NCBI GenBank assembly: GCA_964558465.1
Contig: CAZLEF010000025.1
Span: 24,037 to 88,036 of the forward strand
Source of the DNA: JACJYC01 sp964558465
GTDB taxonomy: Bacteria; Bacteroidota; Bacteroidia; Chitinophagales; Saprospiraceae
DNA: 64,000 nucleotides
Direction of reading: 5' to 3'
This document shows, in pieces, positions 44,337 to 57,300 of the stretch. The notes beneath the pieces were generated by a model. It searched no databases. It saw nothing but the letters and a program-made list of their open reading frames with translations, and was not told where the DNA came from. The first letter of the stretch is position 1. Every line of letters starts with the position of its first letter. The translations under genes were made by a program, and so were the position numbers.

Positions 44337-44344
44337 TAGCTTTG
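44337..44344 (+). promoter_or_regulatory. Bacteroidota -7 box for the LytTR gene
   Basis: TAGCTTTG, fitting TAnnTTTG exactly, 36 bp before the GTG start at 44380. No clear -33 box. Confidence 0.4.
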
Positions 44345-44379
44345 GCGGGCCGCGGCAAGGACCTGCCGGATTATAGGAT

Positions 44380-45228
44380 GTGAAGAACCTCAAAGATTTT
44401 CTGGCAAGGGAAATCCCCGTATTGGGGGGTATTGAGAAACTGTATTTCGTTTCTCTGACCGGTTTGTTTGTATTTCTGTTCCTGCTCTTCTTTCAGCCAT
44501 TTGGTGTGAATAATTATGACCCCGAAGAAAACATCACAGCGCAGCTCTTCCTGGGGATGTTCCTCATGGGGTTGGCGGCGAGCCTCTTTCTTGCGCTGAA
44601 TGAATTCCTGATTTTTCCGCTTTTTTTCAGGCGCATCCGGCGTGGGCAGATGGTGTTGTGGATCATCTGGTCGCTGTGTTGGCTGGCAGGCGGTATATTC
44701 CTGGTTTACAATTACCTGGGCGGCTGGCATGATTTCCGGTTGAAGAGTTACTTTGAATTCCTGGGTAATGTCGGAGCGCTGAGCCTGATCCCGCTGGCCG
44801 GCCTACTGCTGTACATCCGTATCCGGGACCTCCGGCGGACATTGGATTCCGCGCATGCCTATACCTACGACGGCGGCGACGGGGAATTCCTGCTCGTCTT
44901 CACCGCAGAAAACCAAAAGGATCGTTTCACACTGCCGCTGAAACTGCTGCTGTTCATCGAATCAGACGACAACTATGTTTCCATTCATCACCTGTTGCAC
45001 GGCAGACCCGCCAAAACCTTGTTCCGCAAAAGTTTGAAAAGCATCCAGGAGGAAGCCCATCATCCGTCGTTGCTGCGGTGCCACCGGTCGTACCTCATTA
45101 ACCTGGCGCATTTGCAACAGATCCGAGGGAACCGCAATAAACTGCAGGTTTTTCTCCACTATGTCCAGGATCCCATTCCGGTTTCCCGGCAGTATGCGGA
45201 CAGCATGCTTTCGCTTGTTGTTTCATGA
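44380..45228 (+). CDS. Membrane-bound LytTR-family transcriptional regulator
   Basis: 282 residues. The start must be GTG at 44380: the overlapping ATG at 44378 runs straight into TGA, and the next in-frame ATG falls inside a membrane helix. Four membrane helices (about 20-40, 52-78, 88-110, 122-145) are followed by a short cytoplasmic linker and a LytTR DNA-binding domain (about 180-282). That domain carries LLLFIESDDNYVSIHHLL, TLFRKSLKSIQEEA, LLRCHRSYLINLAHLQQIRGNRNKLQV and IPVSRQYADSML. It lacks a receiver domain, so the membrane part itself may sense. The stop overlaps the next gene's first possible ATG by ATGA. It follows the seventh permease, so regulation of permease or membrane stress genes is possible. 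Confidence 0.88.
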   Translation: MKNLKDFLAREIPVLGGIEKLYFVSLTGLFVFLFLLFFQPFGVNNYDPEENITAQLFLGMFLMGLAASLFLALNEFLIFPLFFRRIRRGQMVLWIIWSLCWLAGGIFLVYNYLGGWHDFRLKSYFEFLGNVGALSLIPLAGLLLYIRIRDLRRTLDSAHAYTYDGGDGEFLLVFTAENQKDRFTLPLKLLLFIESDDNYVSIHHLLHGRPAKTLFRKSLKSIQEEAHHPSLLRCHRSYLINLAHLQQIRGNRNKLQVFLHYVQDPIPVSRQYADSMLSLVVS

Positions 45229-45329
45229 TCGCTTTCCCGTTTACCCCAAATAGGCAAATTTCATCCCAAGTCCGGTTTTTTGATCAACATTGCCGCAGTT
45301 TCCATCGTCTTTTGTGGAAATTTAAAAAA

Positions 45330-45995
45330 ATGGGAACATTTGCCGCTTACAAAAAATCAAACAGGTTGACCACCCTGCTGACGGTCCTGATCTCCCTTAC
45401 TTTCATGATCGCGTGGCTCCCGTTTCTGCGATCCGTTTTGGACGGCCGATCGTATCAGTGGGGAATCAACTATTTCGGATTCCAGTTGCACGGAGCGGGC
45501 ATTACCCCCGATTTTGTATTCCTCGTCCTCCAACTGGCCCTTTTCGCCGGGCTTTTTATAGCCATGTACCGGGTGCGGAACAGGTTGGTCTATTACGTTT
45601 TGCTGGCAGTCTGGTTCTTCCACACCTTCGGGAACCTCCTGGCGGATATCATCGTCAACGGAGACTCCGTGTTCGAGGGCGATACCCTGGGTGTAAAGGT
45701 GTCCCTCACCTGGATTGTTGTACCCTTATCTGTATTGGCGCTTTCCCTGATCTTCATGGAGATCAGGGCCGATCGCCGGGCTGCTCCCCAAGAGATTCCC
45801 TGGGTGGCGAAAAACAGGAATTTGTTGTGGCTGATCCTGTTGGGGCCTCTGCCCGTTCAGGCCGTCTTGCTGGCAACGGGTAAACCCCATGGTCTCACCG
45901 ATCAGATCGGGGTGGTAATGACCATTTTGCAAAGTTTCCTGATCCCGGTGATCCTGCGGCCTTATCCGGGCAAAACCCGGGTGGGGGAAAATTGA
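45330..45995 (+). CDS. Multi-pass membrane protein of unknown function
   Basis: 221 residues from the ATG at 45330 (MGTFAAYKKSNRLTTLL). An in-frame ATG at 45225 overlaps the LytTR stop (ATGA) and would give a 256-residue form with a basic N-terminus; either is possible. About six membrane helices (LTTLLTVLISLTFMIAWLPF, FVFLVLQLALFAGLFIAMY, VYYVLLAVWFFHTFGNLLA, SLTWIVVPLSVLALSLIFM, LLWLILLGPLPVQAVLLA, VVMTILQSFLIPVIL). No family recognised. Probably in an operon with the LytTR regulator. Confidence 0.65.
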   Translation: MGTFAAYKKSNRLTTLLTVLISLTFMIAWLPFLRSVLDGRSYQWGINYFGFQLHGAGITPDFVFLVLQLALFAGLFIAMYRVRNRLVYYVLLAVWFFHTFGNLLADIIVNGDSVFEGDTLGVKVSLTWIVVPLSVLALSLIFMEIRADRRAAPQEIPWVAKNRNLLWLILLGPLPVQAVLLATGKPHGLTDQIGVVMTILQSFLIPVILRPYPGKTRVGEN

Positions 45996-46216
45996 TGGTT
46001 TCGTCAATGGGAATGTATTACTGAAGGCTTATTTGATTGATGACCGCGCCACGGTGCGGTTGATGATTGTTGATGTCTGCTGCAAAAAGCAGGCGGCTCG
46101 GTTCTAAACCAACACATTGCAACCGGAAAATGGCCGTTCCTTCAACAATCATCGATCGTGGAGTCGTCAATCGTCAATCAAAAAACGTAAATGCCGGCAC
46201 ACATATAAAAACCCAT

Positions 46217-49200
46217 TCACTCCTTCAACGCCGCCAAAAACTCCACCAGGTCCCTCAACTCCCTTTTGGACAACACCCCGCCCATCGGCGGCATGCTCGA
46301 GGGGAAATTTTCCCTTTTTGCGATCCGTTCCACGGGTATGACCAGCGGCTCGGCATCAGAAGTTTTGATCGTCAGTTTTTCGGCGGTTTCATTCATCAGG
46401 ACACCGAATACTTCCTGGCCTTCCTTGAGCTGAAGGGATATATTGCCATAACCCGGCGCGATCCGGACGCTCGGTTCTATCAGCGATTGAAGAAGCTGTT
46501 CCCGGGTCAGCGTATTTCCGATATTGGACAGATCGGGCCCTACAATACCGCCGTCTCCCCGGACGGCGTGGCAACGCACACATTGCGCCGTTGAGTTGTT
46601 GTTGAACAAATTCCATCCTTCACGCCGGCTCCCGCCATACAACGCAGCGGCGTATTCGTCCATTGCAGATCCGGCGGGTTTCAAAGCAGCCATTTTTGAT
46701 ATCAGGCTTTCGGATCCCGATGAATCGATGGCCTCTCTCAGTTCCAGGGCCACATTTGGCGACAACTGGCCGTTTTTGTATTTCCCGAGCAGATCCTCCA
46801 GAACCGGCAGGGTTTTGTCGGAATCCAACCGGTTCATGGTCGCCAGCAGTTCTTGTTGTTCCCGGACACTGCCCCTTGAAAAAATGGATTTGACCATTAC
46901 GGGCAGGTTTTCTTTGGTCACGGTGGAATTGCTCAGCAATCCGAGCGCGGTAGTCCGCACGTTTTCGTCGGGGTCTGCCATACCGGTCTGGATCAGCGCC
47001 CCCATTTTTTCGTAATTCAAGTCGTTTAATGCGGTCAGGATCGCCATTTTTACGGCGCTATCCTTTGTTTTGGCGTAAATGCCGGCCAATTGGTTGCTGG
47101 CTGCCGGAATGTTCAGGTTGGCCAGCAAACCGGCGGTGGCGATCAGGGTTTGCGGATTGGCGGCGGTCAAAAGGCTGGGTATTTGGGGCTCGATCTTGGC
47201 CCGGACGGTGGAGGGGTCGCGCTCGATCTTGCCCCGGAAGCGTCCGTCTACCCGGTCCAGAACGGAAGGGTTGGCCCAGGCGCCCAGCGCAGCGAGGGCT
47301 TCCGCTTTCATCGTTTCGGAAATATCGGTTCTTTGTGAAAAGGCAAATAATCCATCCAGTTCTTTTTCACCGCCTACCCGCAAAGCAGCGTTAATGGCCC
47401 GGCGCAGCAAAGGTTCGCCGGTAAACCGGGCCTGATTGAGGGTGGCCGCCAGTGCGGGCAAAGCCCCCGGAATGGACAAGTCGTCGTTGATGGCCCGGGC
47501 CGCTTCGGTAACGATGTATTCGTCGGGATCGTCGAGGAATCTTGCAATTTTTTCATCCTGCAGCCGGCGCAGTACCAGCACGGCGGCGGTCCGCAACGCC
47601 CTGGAAGGGTTGCCGGCCAGAGCGAGGACGGGTTCCCTTTTCCCGATCCGGGACAAGGCCAGAACGCCCGCATGCCGGATGTACAGATCTTCATCGTTGT
47701 TGACTTCGAGCATTTTGATCAATGGATCTGCGGCTGCCTCATGGGTGAGTTGCCCCAACGCTTCGGCGGCATAAAACCGAAGGCGGGGGTTGGAGTGAGC
47801 GAGCATGGGGATCAGGTCGTCGCCAACCGCTTTGATTTGCGCGTCGCCAAGCATTTTAACGGCTTGCACCCTGATCTCTTCATCCGGGTCTTTGAGCAGG
47901 GGGATCAGGGAGGCGGCGTATTTGGGATTCGCCCGGGTCAACTGGCCGATACCCCATATACCGTGGATGCGCGCCAGTTGATGGTCTGTTTGTTCAATGG
48001 CCCGGATCAAAGCTTTGGCGCCTTTTTTTCCTCGTTTGACCAGTTCGAACTGCGCTTTTTGCCGGATGCGTTTGTCGGCATAGAACAACAGGTTGTAAAG
48101 CGTATCGCGCGGTTGCCCGGCATAATCGAGTTGGATCAGGCGTTTGGTTTCGCGGCGGGCGGCGGCAAGGTCGTTTTTATCCGGGGTAACGTCCAGTTTC
48201 CAGACCCTGCCGTAGTTTTTTGTTCCCCAGCCGTTGATCCAGTCGGCAACATATAGTGCGCCGTCGGGACCAAACTGGATGCCGGTGGGCAAAATCCCGC
48301 TCAGGACATCCTTTTCGCCGTCCAGTTCGAAGGACGCGCCTTTGGGTTTTAGCCCAAACGACCAGATATGGGAGCGGGTGGGCGCACCGACAAATTCCAC
48401 CAGGAAAAATTTGTTTTTCCATTCCGAACCCAGGGCGGTACCCGGGTTGTAGACCATTCCGGTGGGGCCATTGTGGTAATTCATAATGGGCGGGATGATA
48501 TAGGCGGCTTGCCCTTCCCAATGCGGCACGCTGAGTTTTTCATCCATCCACACATTGTATCCGTTATTTTTGGGGTCCGTATATTTGCCGTATTGCCAGT
48601 TGGACCGCCAGCCGGCGTCGGAGCCTTCGACGACGTGCACCAGCCGCTCGCTTTCGCCGGGGTGGTCGCCGTCGTTATCCGACGAAATCAGATTGCCGTA
48701 TTCGTCAAAAACAAATTCGTGGGTATTGCGCAGGCCGGTGGCAAAGATCTCAAAGTCGCTGCCGTCGGGGTTGGAACGCGCGATGAAACCTGAATTGGGG
48801 TTTTCAAATCGTTTGCCGTCGGCAGTGGTGATATTGGCGCCGATATCGCCGATATTCCAGTAAATGCGCCCGTCGGGGCCTTCGGTCACCCCCGACATGC
48901 CATGCCCGCTAAAACCGATATGTACCTGGTACCCATGGCTGATAGAGGTTTTGGTGTCCCAGACACCATCTTCGTCTTTGTCTTCCAGCCGCCACATATC
49001 CGGGGCAATCGCCACAAAAGCATCCTTTTCCCGGATCAGCAAACCGCCGGCTACGTCGGTGACCTCTTCACAAAAATCTTCCAGGATCCGGGTGGATACG
49101 TCGGCCAGTCCGTCGCCGTCGGTATCCGCCAAACGCCAGATCTCATCTTTTTCGACGGCCAGGTCCCGCCAGTCGTGGCTGCCGTCGTTGTTCAGGTCCT

Positions 49201-49615
49201 TCAGCCATTCGTTTTCCTTGCTGCGTTCGGGCGCGAAGGTTTTGCGCAAAAAAGCCCGCCTTTCTTCCACGGTTTGCAGGGAGATGGATTCGGTCATCCA
49301 GTCGCGGTGCCCGCGGATATCAAATTCCGAATTTTTCTGCCGGTTGGTTCGGGTCAGGTAGATCCTGCCCCAGTCGTCGACCGCCAGCGCTACAGGGTCG
49401 GGCGCCAGCGAATCGGATGCCCAGAGGGTCAGTTCGAGGCCCTCGGCTACAATAGCGGGCGTTTTTTCCCGGATCTCTTTGGCCTTTTGAGCCACGGTGG
49501 CCGGGTCTTCCTTGACGGAAATGATATCGGTCTCGAGGGGTGGAAGGGGCTCCTGCTGGCAGGCGATCACCAAAAGGAACAGGAAAAGGGCAGATGAAAG
49601 GGCAATTTTTGTCAT
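46217..49615 (-). CDS. PVC-type dehydrogenase, HEAT-repeat, cytochrome c lipoprotein
   Basis: 1132 residues from the ATG at 49615 (MTKIALSSALFLFLLVIAC), giving an SpII signal with Cys19; a longer frame to 49819 is rejected because it translates intergenic repeats. Residues about 60-480 form a glucose/sorbosone-dehydrogenase-like propeller (LDLTLWASDSLAPDPVALAVDDWGRIYLT-type start, GHGMSGVTEGPDGRIYWNIGDIGAN, GDHPGESERLVHVVEGSDAGWRSNWQYG, GIQFGPDGALYVADWINGWG). HEAT/Armadillo repeats occupy about 500-900. A C-terminal cytochrome c (CVRCH at about 1012-1016, then GDGGIVGPDLSNIG) completes the known PVC-type haem-binding architecture, also found in Bacteroidota. It likely oxidises a sugar or polyol in the envelope and passes electrons to its haem. 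Confidence 0.88.
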   Translation of the reverse strand: MTKIALSSALFLFLLVIACQQEPLPPLETDIISVKEDPATVAQKAKEIREKTPAIVAEGLELTLWASDSLAPDPVALAVDDWGRIYLTRTNRQKNSEFDIRGHRDWMTESISLQTVEERRAFLRKTFAPERSKENEWLKDLNNDGSHDWRDLAVEKDEIWRLADTDGDGLADVSTRILEDFCEEVTDVAGGLLIREKDAFVAIAPDMWRLEDKDEDGVWDTKTSISHGYQVHIGFSGHGMSGVTEGPDGRIYWNIGDIGANITTADGKRFENPNSGFIARSNPDGSDFEIFATGLRNTHEFVFDEYGNLISSDNDGDHPGESERLVHVVEGSDAGWRSNWQYGKYTDPKNNGYNVWMDEKLSVPHWEGQAAYIIPPIMNYHNGPTGMVYNPGTALGSEWKNKFFLVEFVGAPTRSHIWSFGLKPKGASFELDGEKDVLSGILPTGIQFGPDGALYVADWINGWGTKNYGRVWKLDVTPDKNDLAAARRETKRLIQLDYAGQPRDTLYNLLFYADKRIRQKAQFELVKRGKKGAKALIRAIEQTDHQLARIHGIWGIGQLTRANPKYAASLIPLLKDPDEEIRVQAVKMLGDAQIKAVGDDLIPMLAHSNPRLRFYAAEALGQLTHEAAADPLIKMLEVNNDEDLYIRHAGVLALSRIGKREPVLALAGNPSRALRTAAVLVLRRLQDEKIARFLDDPDEYIVTEAARAINDDLSIPGALPALAATLNQARFTGEPLLRRAINAALRVGGEKELDGLFAFSQRTDISETMKAEALAALGAWANPSVLDRVDGRFRGKIERDPSTVRAKIEPQIPSLLTAANPQTLIATAGLLANLNIPAASNQLAGIYAKTKDSAVKMAILTALNDLNYEKMGALIQTGMADPDENVRTTALGLLSNSTVTKENLPVMVKSIFSRGSVREQQELLATMNRLDSDKTLPVLEDLLGKYKNGQLSPNVALELREAIDSSGSESLISKMAALKPAGSAMDEYAAALYGGSRREGWNLFNNNSTAQCVRCHAVRGDGGIVGPDLSNIGNTLTREQLLQSLIEPSVRIAPGYGNISLQLKEGQEVFGVLMNETAEKLTIKTSDAEPLVIPVERIAKRENFPSSMPPMGGVLSKRELRDLVEFLAALKE

Positions 49616-49722
49616 AGCGAGGGTGGGAAACAAGATAAATAAAGTTGGTGCGTTAATCGGGCGTAAAAATAAGAAAATCCCGAAGGTTTGCAAACGGAGA
49701 ATATGGATCGGTTTTTGAACTA

Positions 49723-49751
49723 CAACCTGTCCTGCAAGGCGGGACAGGTTG
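49723..49751. terminator. Hairpin downstream of katG
   Basis: Arms CAACCTGTCC (49723-49732) and GGACAGGTTG (49742-49751). It lies between the katG stop at 49850 and the next minus-strand start at 49615. The GGGACAGGTTG half recurs at 5173-5183. Confidence 0.45.
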
Positions 49752-49849
49752 CGGTTCAACAAAAAAAACTCCGTGTTTACAACGTTACAAAGTCCGGGAG
49801 GACTCGTGTTCCCGTTCATTCCCCGTTTTCGGCCTTTCGGCCTGTTCCA

Positions 49850-52099
<2,250 letters not shown>

Positions 52100-52122
52100 A
52101 ATCCGATTGATTTAAAATTTCC

Positions 52123-52130
52123 CAAAAGTA
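52123..52130 (-). promoter_or_regulatory. Bacteroidota -7 box for katG
   Basis: Minus strand TACTTTTG fits TAnnTTTG, 24 bp upstream of the ATG at 52099. Confidence 0.45.
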
Positions 52131-52142
52131 ATCATAAACTTT

Positions 52143-52158
52143 TCAATGATGTCATTGA
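52143..52158. promoter_or_regulatory. Dyad in katG promoter region, possible operator
   Basis: TCAATGA (52143-52149), two bases, TCATTGA (52152-52158). It covers the region where the -33 contact would be, so a peroxide-responsive regulator could bind here. Regulator unknown. Confidence 0.35.
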
Positions 52159-52334
52159 TATTTATTATGATTAAATAGATAATGTCTATATTTATTACTG
52201 CATTCTTCAGGCTTGTGCTTTGGAATGACAGCGGCCCGGAAGATTCAGAGAACCTTCGGGATGAGCCTGATACTGCAAAAATATCAACTGATCGGCCGTC
52301 TAAACATAGAATAACCGCAACTTCAGCATTCTGA

Positions 52335-54251
52335 CTACCTCCGTTTTCCGTTCCGCGCCTTCGCCTTGATGATCTCTTGCTTGTTGAACTTCTTTTTGTC
52401 TTCCAGCAGTTTTTCGATCAGGTCTTCCCGGCCGATCTTTTTGAGCTGGTCGCGGATCAGGCCGTGGTTTTCGCGTTTGTGCCAGAAAAAGAACAGGTGT
52501 TGCGCCTTGCGCTCCTTGGGTGTTTTGGCTGCGTAAACGGGCTGCAGGGTGTAGGGGTGCAGACCGGAGTAGTAGATTTCGGTGGCCACCGTCATCGGCG
52601 TAGGGGTGAAATCCTGCACTTGCTCCAGTTTGAAACCCATATCCTTGGTTTCAGCGGCCAGGTTGGCCATATCTTCGGCCTGGGAGCCGGGGTGGCTGGA
52701 AATAAAATAGGGGATGAGCGGCTGGTTGAGGCCGTGTTTCTGGTTGATGCGCTCGTAACGGGCCTTGAACTCGTGGAAGTGTTTGAACGACGGCTTTCGC
52801 ATGATGCGCAGGGTATTGTCGGAGGTATGTTCGGGCGCCACCTTCAGGCGGCCGCACACGTGGCGCGTCACCAGTTGCTCCATGTATTCTTCCAGGCTGC
52901 CATCGTTGTTTTTGTTGTAGCTGTCCACCAGCAGGTCGTAGCGGATGCCGCTGCCCACAAAGGCCTTTTTAACATTGGGGTGGGCGTCCACCTTGCGGTA
53001 GAGTTCGGTCATGGGTTTGTGGCTGGTATCCAGGTTGCTGCAGATCACGGGGTGGATGCAGGACGGGCTTACGCAGCGGTCGCAGATCTCCTGCACCTTG
53101 CCTTTCATGCGGTACATATTGGCGGAAGGGCCGCCCAGGTCGCTGATATAACCTTTGAACCCGGGCATTTGGGTCACCTGGTCCACCTCGCGCAGGATGG
53201 ATTCCTCCGACCGGCTGGCGATGAATTTGCCCTGGTGGGCCGAAATGGTGCAGAAACTGCAGCCGCCGAAACAGCCGCGGTGCATGTTCACCGAAAACTG
53301 GATCATTTCGAAAGCAAGGATCGACCCCCGGTTTTTGTACTTCGGATGCGGCAGGCGGGTATACGGCAGGTCGAACGACGCGTCGATCTGCTCTTCGGTC
53401 ATCGGCGGGTAGGGCGGATTGATGACGAGCGTATGATCGCCGACGCCCTGCGTGAGCCGCCGGGCCCGAACTTTATTGGACTCCTGCTCGACGTGTTTGA
53501 AATTGGCAGCGTAGGCCTTTTTGTCGCGCAGGCATTTTTCGTGGGAACTCAGTTCCAGGGTCGACCAGGCTTTCACGACCGGAAGATCGGCGTCTCGTGG
53601 GCGCAACAGGGCCGTTTGCGGGATCGTGGTCAGAGAGGAAAAAGGCACCCCTTTTTTCAGCAGCCGGATGATTTCGCGCAGCGGCAATTCGCCCATTCCG
53701 TACACCAGCAGATCGGCGCCGCTCATGGTCAGAATATTCGGGAACAACTGATCCGCCCAGTAATCGTAGTGGGTCACCCGGCGCAGGGAGGCTTCGATGC
53801 CGCCGATGAGCACGGGGACATCGGGGTAGAGTTCTTTGAGGATCCGGGTATAAACCTTGGTGGCGTAATCCGGCCGGAAGCCCGATTTTCCGCCCGGCGT
53901 GTAGGAGTCGGTCGAACGCAGGCGTTTATTGGCGGTATAGTGGTTCACCATTGAATCCATACACCCCGAGGTAACGCCAAAAAACAGGCGCGGCCGGCCC
54001 ATTTTTTTGAAGTCGCGCAGGTCGTCCTGCCAGTTGGGCTGGGGCACGATGCCCACCCGCAGGCCTTCGTCCTCGATGATCCGGCCAATGACCGCCGTGC
54101 CGAACGCCGGATGATCGACGTAGGCGTCGCCGGAGATCAGTACAACATCCAGTTCGTCCCAACCCCGCATCTCCACTTCTTTGCGGGTGATGGGCAACCA
54201 ATCGGTCAACGGGCGTTCTTCCTGCATGATATTCAAGTCATTGACGGACAA
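52335..54251 (-). CDS. YgiQ-family radical SAM protein
   Basis: 638 residues. N-terminal YgiQ domain (WLPITRKEVEMRGWDELDVVLISGDAYVDHPAFGTAVIGRIIEDEGLRVGIVPQPNW). The radical SAM centre has Cys327-x3-Cys331-x2-Cys334 in HRGCFGGCSFCTISAHQGK. A C-terminal DUF3362 part follows (QVQDFTPTPMTVATEIYYSGLHPYTLQPVYAAKTPKERKAQHLFFFW). A lysine-rich tail ends the protein. Function of the family is not settled. An internal ATG at 54227 (MQEERPLTDW) is an alternative start. Divergent from the SNF2 gene. Confidence 0.92.
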   Translation of the reverse strand: MSVNDLNIMQEERPLTDWLPITRKEVEMRGWDELDVVLISGDAYVDHPAFGTAVIGRIIEDEGLRVGIVPQPNWQDDLRDFKKMGRPRLFFGVTSGCMDSMVNHYTANKRLRSTDSYTPGGKSGFRPDYATKVYTRILKELYPDVPVLIGGIEASLRRVTHYDYWADQLFPNILTMSGADLLVYGMGELPLREIIRLLKKGVPFSSLTTIPQTALLRPRDADLPVVKAWSTLELSSHEKCLRDKKAYAANFKHVEQESNKVRARRLTQGVGDHTLVINPPYPPMTEEQIDASFDLPYTRLPHPKYKNRGSILAFEMIQFSVNMHRGCFGGCSFCTISAHQGKFIASRSEESILREVDQVTQMPGFKGYISDLGGPSANMYRMKGKVQEICDRCVSPSCIHPVICSNLDTSHKPMTELYRKVDAHPNVKKAFVGSGIRYDLLVDSYNKNNDGSLEEYMEQLVTRHVCGRLKVAPEHTSDNTLRIMRKPSFKHFHEFKARYERINQKHGLNQPLIPYFISSHPGSQAEDMANLAAETKDMGFKLEQVQDFTPTPMTVATEIYYSGLHPYTLQPVYAAKTPKERKAQHLFFFWHKRENHGLIRDQLKKIGREDLIEKLLEDKKKFNKQEIIKAKARNGKRR

Positions 54252-54263
54252 AGATACGGGATT

Positions 54264-54294
54264 TTTGTCGAACGGTTAAGTTGACCTATATTTA
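54264..54294 (+). promoter_or_regulatory. Bacteroidota promoter that decides the SNF2 start
   Basis: TTTG (54264-54267), 19-bp spacer, TATATTTA (54287-54294, one mismatch). The -7 box overlaps the ATG at 54294, which would therefore not be in the mRNA. The true start is then the ATG at 54324. Confidence 0.45.
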
Positions 54295-54323
54295 TGCTCC
54301 AAGACCAATCCAATCTTCTGAAT

Positions 54324-57300
54324 ATGGCAAAAAGAGGCAGAAAACCCAGGTGGGGCAGGTCCGGAACCCATTCCTCCGGGCATTTTTTCGGCTGGGGATG
54401 GTATCAGCGTTCTCCGAAACCACAGATTGAACCCGGCACGGGAATCCGCGGCAACCAGAATTACGGAACAACCTGGTGGGGTCAGCAATGGCTCAATGCA
54501 TTTAATAACATCAGTGACGAAAACCGCCTTCCGCGCGGGCGTACATATGCCAATAACGGTTCTGTCAGAAATATCGATATCCACGGAAGCCTGATCCAGG
54601 CCAAGGTACAGGGGAGTTATTTGTACCAGATCCGGATCGAGATCCCGGAATTCACCGCCAAAGAACAGAAAGAGATTATTCATATCGTAACGGAAAACCC
54701 GGATTTGTTGTCCGGCCTGCTCAACCGGGAATTGCCGACCGGATTGAACGAGGCCTGCACCTTGCAGAAAATCCATATTTTTCCCAAAAAGTGGAGCGAT
54801 TTCAAAGCTTCCTGCTCCTGCCCCGACTGGGCCATGCCCTGCAAACACCTGGCAGCGGTCATCTATCTGATTGCCAATGAAATCGATAAAAATCCCTTCC
54901 TGGTTTTTGAACTGCACGATTTTGATCTGCCCAAAGCGCTTGAGAAAGCCGGGTTTTCGGCCGCTCAGACCCGGCAATTGCATATTCCTGCATTGGCCGG
55001 CCTGCAGGAGGTTCATGCCCCTGACGCCGTCATCGAACCCGGGGATATGCCCGCCGATATGGCCGGTATTGATTTTTCTGCCATCCCGGATTGCACTTCG
55101 GGATTACTGGCGATCCTGCCCGAAAAACCCGTTTTTTCGCCCAAAGGCGAGATCAAGACCCTCTTGACAAAAACCATGACCAAAGCCGCCCGGTATGCCG
55201 CCCTGGAAACTTCCGCTTCCGGCGCCGGCGAGGATATCCGGGAAGATTCATTCGACCGGGCCGAGCTGATTGAGATGAACCTGAAGGCGGATACCCTCCA
55301 GCCAATAGGGTTCCGGGTATGGGACGGCGATGAAAAACTGCTGCTCAAAACGGACCAGCTCTCCGGATTGATCCGGTGGCTGGAAGCAGCCCCTGCCGGA
55401 AAAATGGATGCTCTGGCGCCCGAACTCCGGGGGATATGGCTCGCCTGGCGTTTTGCCGAAGCCTGCGCTAGACAGGGGGCAATAGTGCCGCAATTGCTGG
55501 CCTGCAACGATCCGGACGCCTACCTGATTCGTTGGTTGCCGGCCTTGTTGAATGAAACCGTCCGGGATATTTTCAGACAGGTTGGATCTTTTCTGCCTGA
55601 AGGTCTGCTGTTTTTTGAAAAGGACGGTCAGGATTATGTTCCGGCAGGTGAGGATTACGCTCAGGCCGTTGTTTCGGTATTTCTGAATGATTATGTCCGG
55701 CAGGCGGATGCACTGAGCTATGAACAAGCCCAGGACCCGGTCAATCAATTGTTTTTCAAAGGTAAGCAGGTCGTTTTTGATAAATTCGAGAACAAAGAAT
55801 ACGGCGCCGGCATCGCCCTGTGGCTCAACCGCTTTTTTATCACCGAAAAAAAATGGATCCCCCTTCTATCGATAACCGAGTGCGACAACGGCGATTTTGA
55901 CCTGGACCTGGCGGCGGAAAACCGGGAGGCCCCCCTGAACCCCCCGGTGCCGTTGAAAAAGATCTTCGGCGCAGGGCGTTTATCCGAATGGAACCTGGAA
56001 GTATTGCGCGACCTGTCGACGGTAACCGAGTTTTTGCCGGATCTGAAAGTCACCATCGCCTCCAAAGGCCGGGAAAAACTCCGCCTGAATTCCTCGAAAT
56101 TCGCAGAAGTATTGTTCCAGTCCCTGCCGGTAATCCGCCTTCTGGGCATCAGGGTACTGCTTCCAAAGGCGTTGAACCGGATATTGCACCCCCAGGTCAG
56201 CCTTCGCCTGGATAAAACCCCGGGGCAGGTGGTGGTGAAAACGCTGATCGGCCTGCGGCAGTTGCTTGCTTACCAGTGGCAGATCGCTATCGGGGATGAA
56301 AACCTCTCTGCCGATGATTTTTTAAAACTGGTCAGACAGTACAAGGGGCTGGTGAAAATCCGCGACCAGTACGTCTATTTCAATGAAAAAGACGTGGCTT
56401 CGCTGTTGGACAAACTTTCCAAACCGCCGGCGATTTCCGATTCCGATCTGCTGCAAATTGCATTCAGCGAAGAATACGATGGAACCCGGATCACCCTTTC
56501 GGCCGACCTTCGGCAATTGATGGACGAACTGCTGAATGTGGGCCTTTTGCCGCCACCGCCCGAGCTTCATGCAACGCTTCGGCCCTATCAGCTCAGAGGG
56601 TTTTCCTGGTTGGTCAAAAACGCGCGCATCGGCTTCGGCAGCGTTCTGGCAGACGATATGGGACTGGGGAAAACGCTACAGGTGATCGCCGCGCTCCTGC
56701 AAATGAAACAGGACGGTTTGCTCAAGGAAGGCAGCCGCGCGCTCGTAATCGCCCCTACGACCTTGCTGACCAACTGGCAAAAAGAAATCGCCCGTTTTGC
56801 GCCGGGCCTAAAATCCCATATTTTTCATGGCGCCAACCGGGAACTGGAGCAGGCGCTTCAATCGGATGTCGTGCTGACTTCCTATGGCGTTGTCCGCAGC
56901 GACGCCGCCCGGCTGAACAAACAAAACTGGCTTGCCCTCATCATTGATGAAGCTCAAAATGTCAAAAATCCGGGTGCGGAACAATCCAAAGCGGTCAAAA
57001 AAATCGCCGCCCCGGTCCGCATCGCCATGAGCGGAACGCCGGTGGAAAACAGGCTGAGCGAATATTGGAGCATTTTTGATTTTTCCAACCAGGGCTTGCT
57101 TGGAAGCCTGAAAAAATTCAAGGAAAGTTTTGCCGTACCCATCGAAGCCAAAAAGGACGTGCGCGCCCTTCGCCGGTTCAGAAACCTGACTGCGCCGTTT
57201 GTGATGCGCCGGCTTAAAACGGATAAATCCATCATTTCCGACCTGCCGGAAAAGGTGGAACAGGACCAGTTCTGCCAGCTTACACCTGACCAGGCCGCGC

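Noticed and set aside
49616..49819. 68-residue N-terminal extension of the PVC-type protein
   Set aside because: It would put the SpII signal peptide internal and translates a hairpin sequence shared with another gap.
52377..53954. 525-codon open frame on the plus strand
   Set aside because: Antisense to the YgiQ gene, which has the radical SAM cluster and full family length. The plus frame has no recognisable domain.
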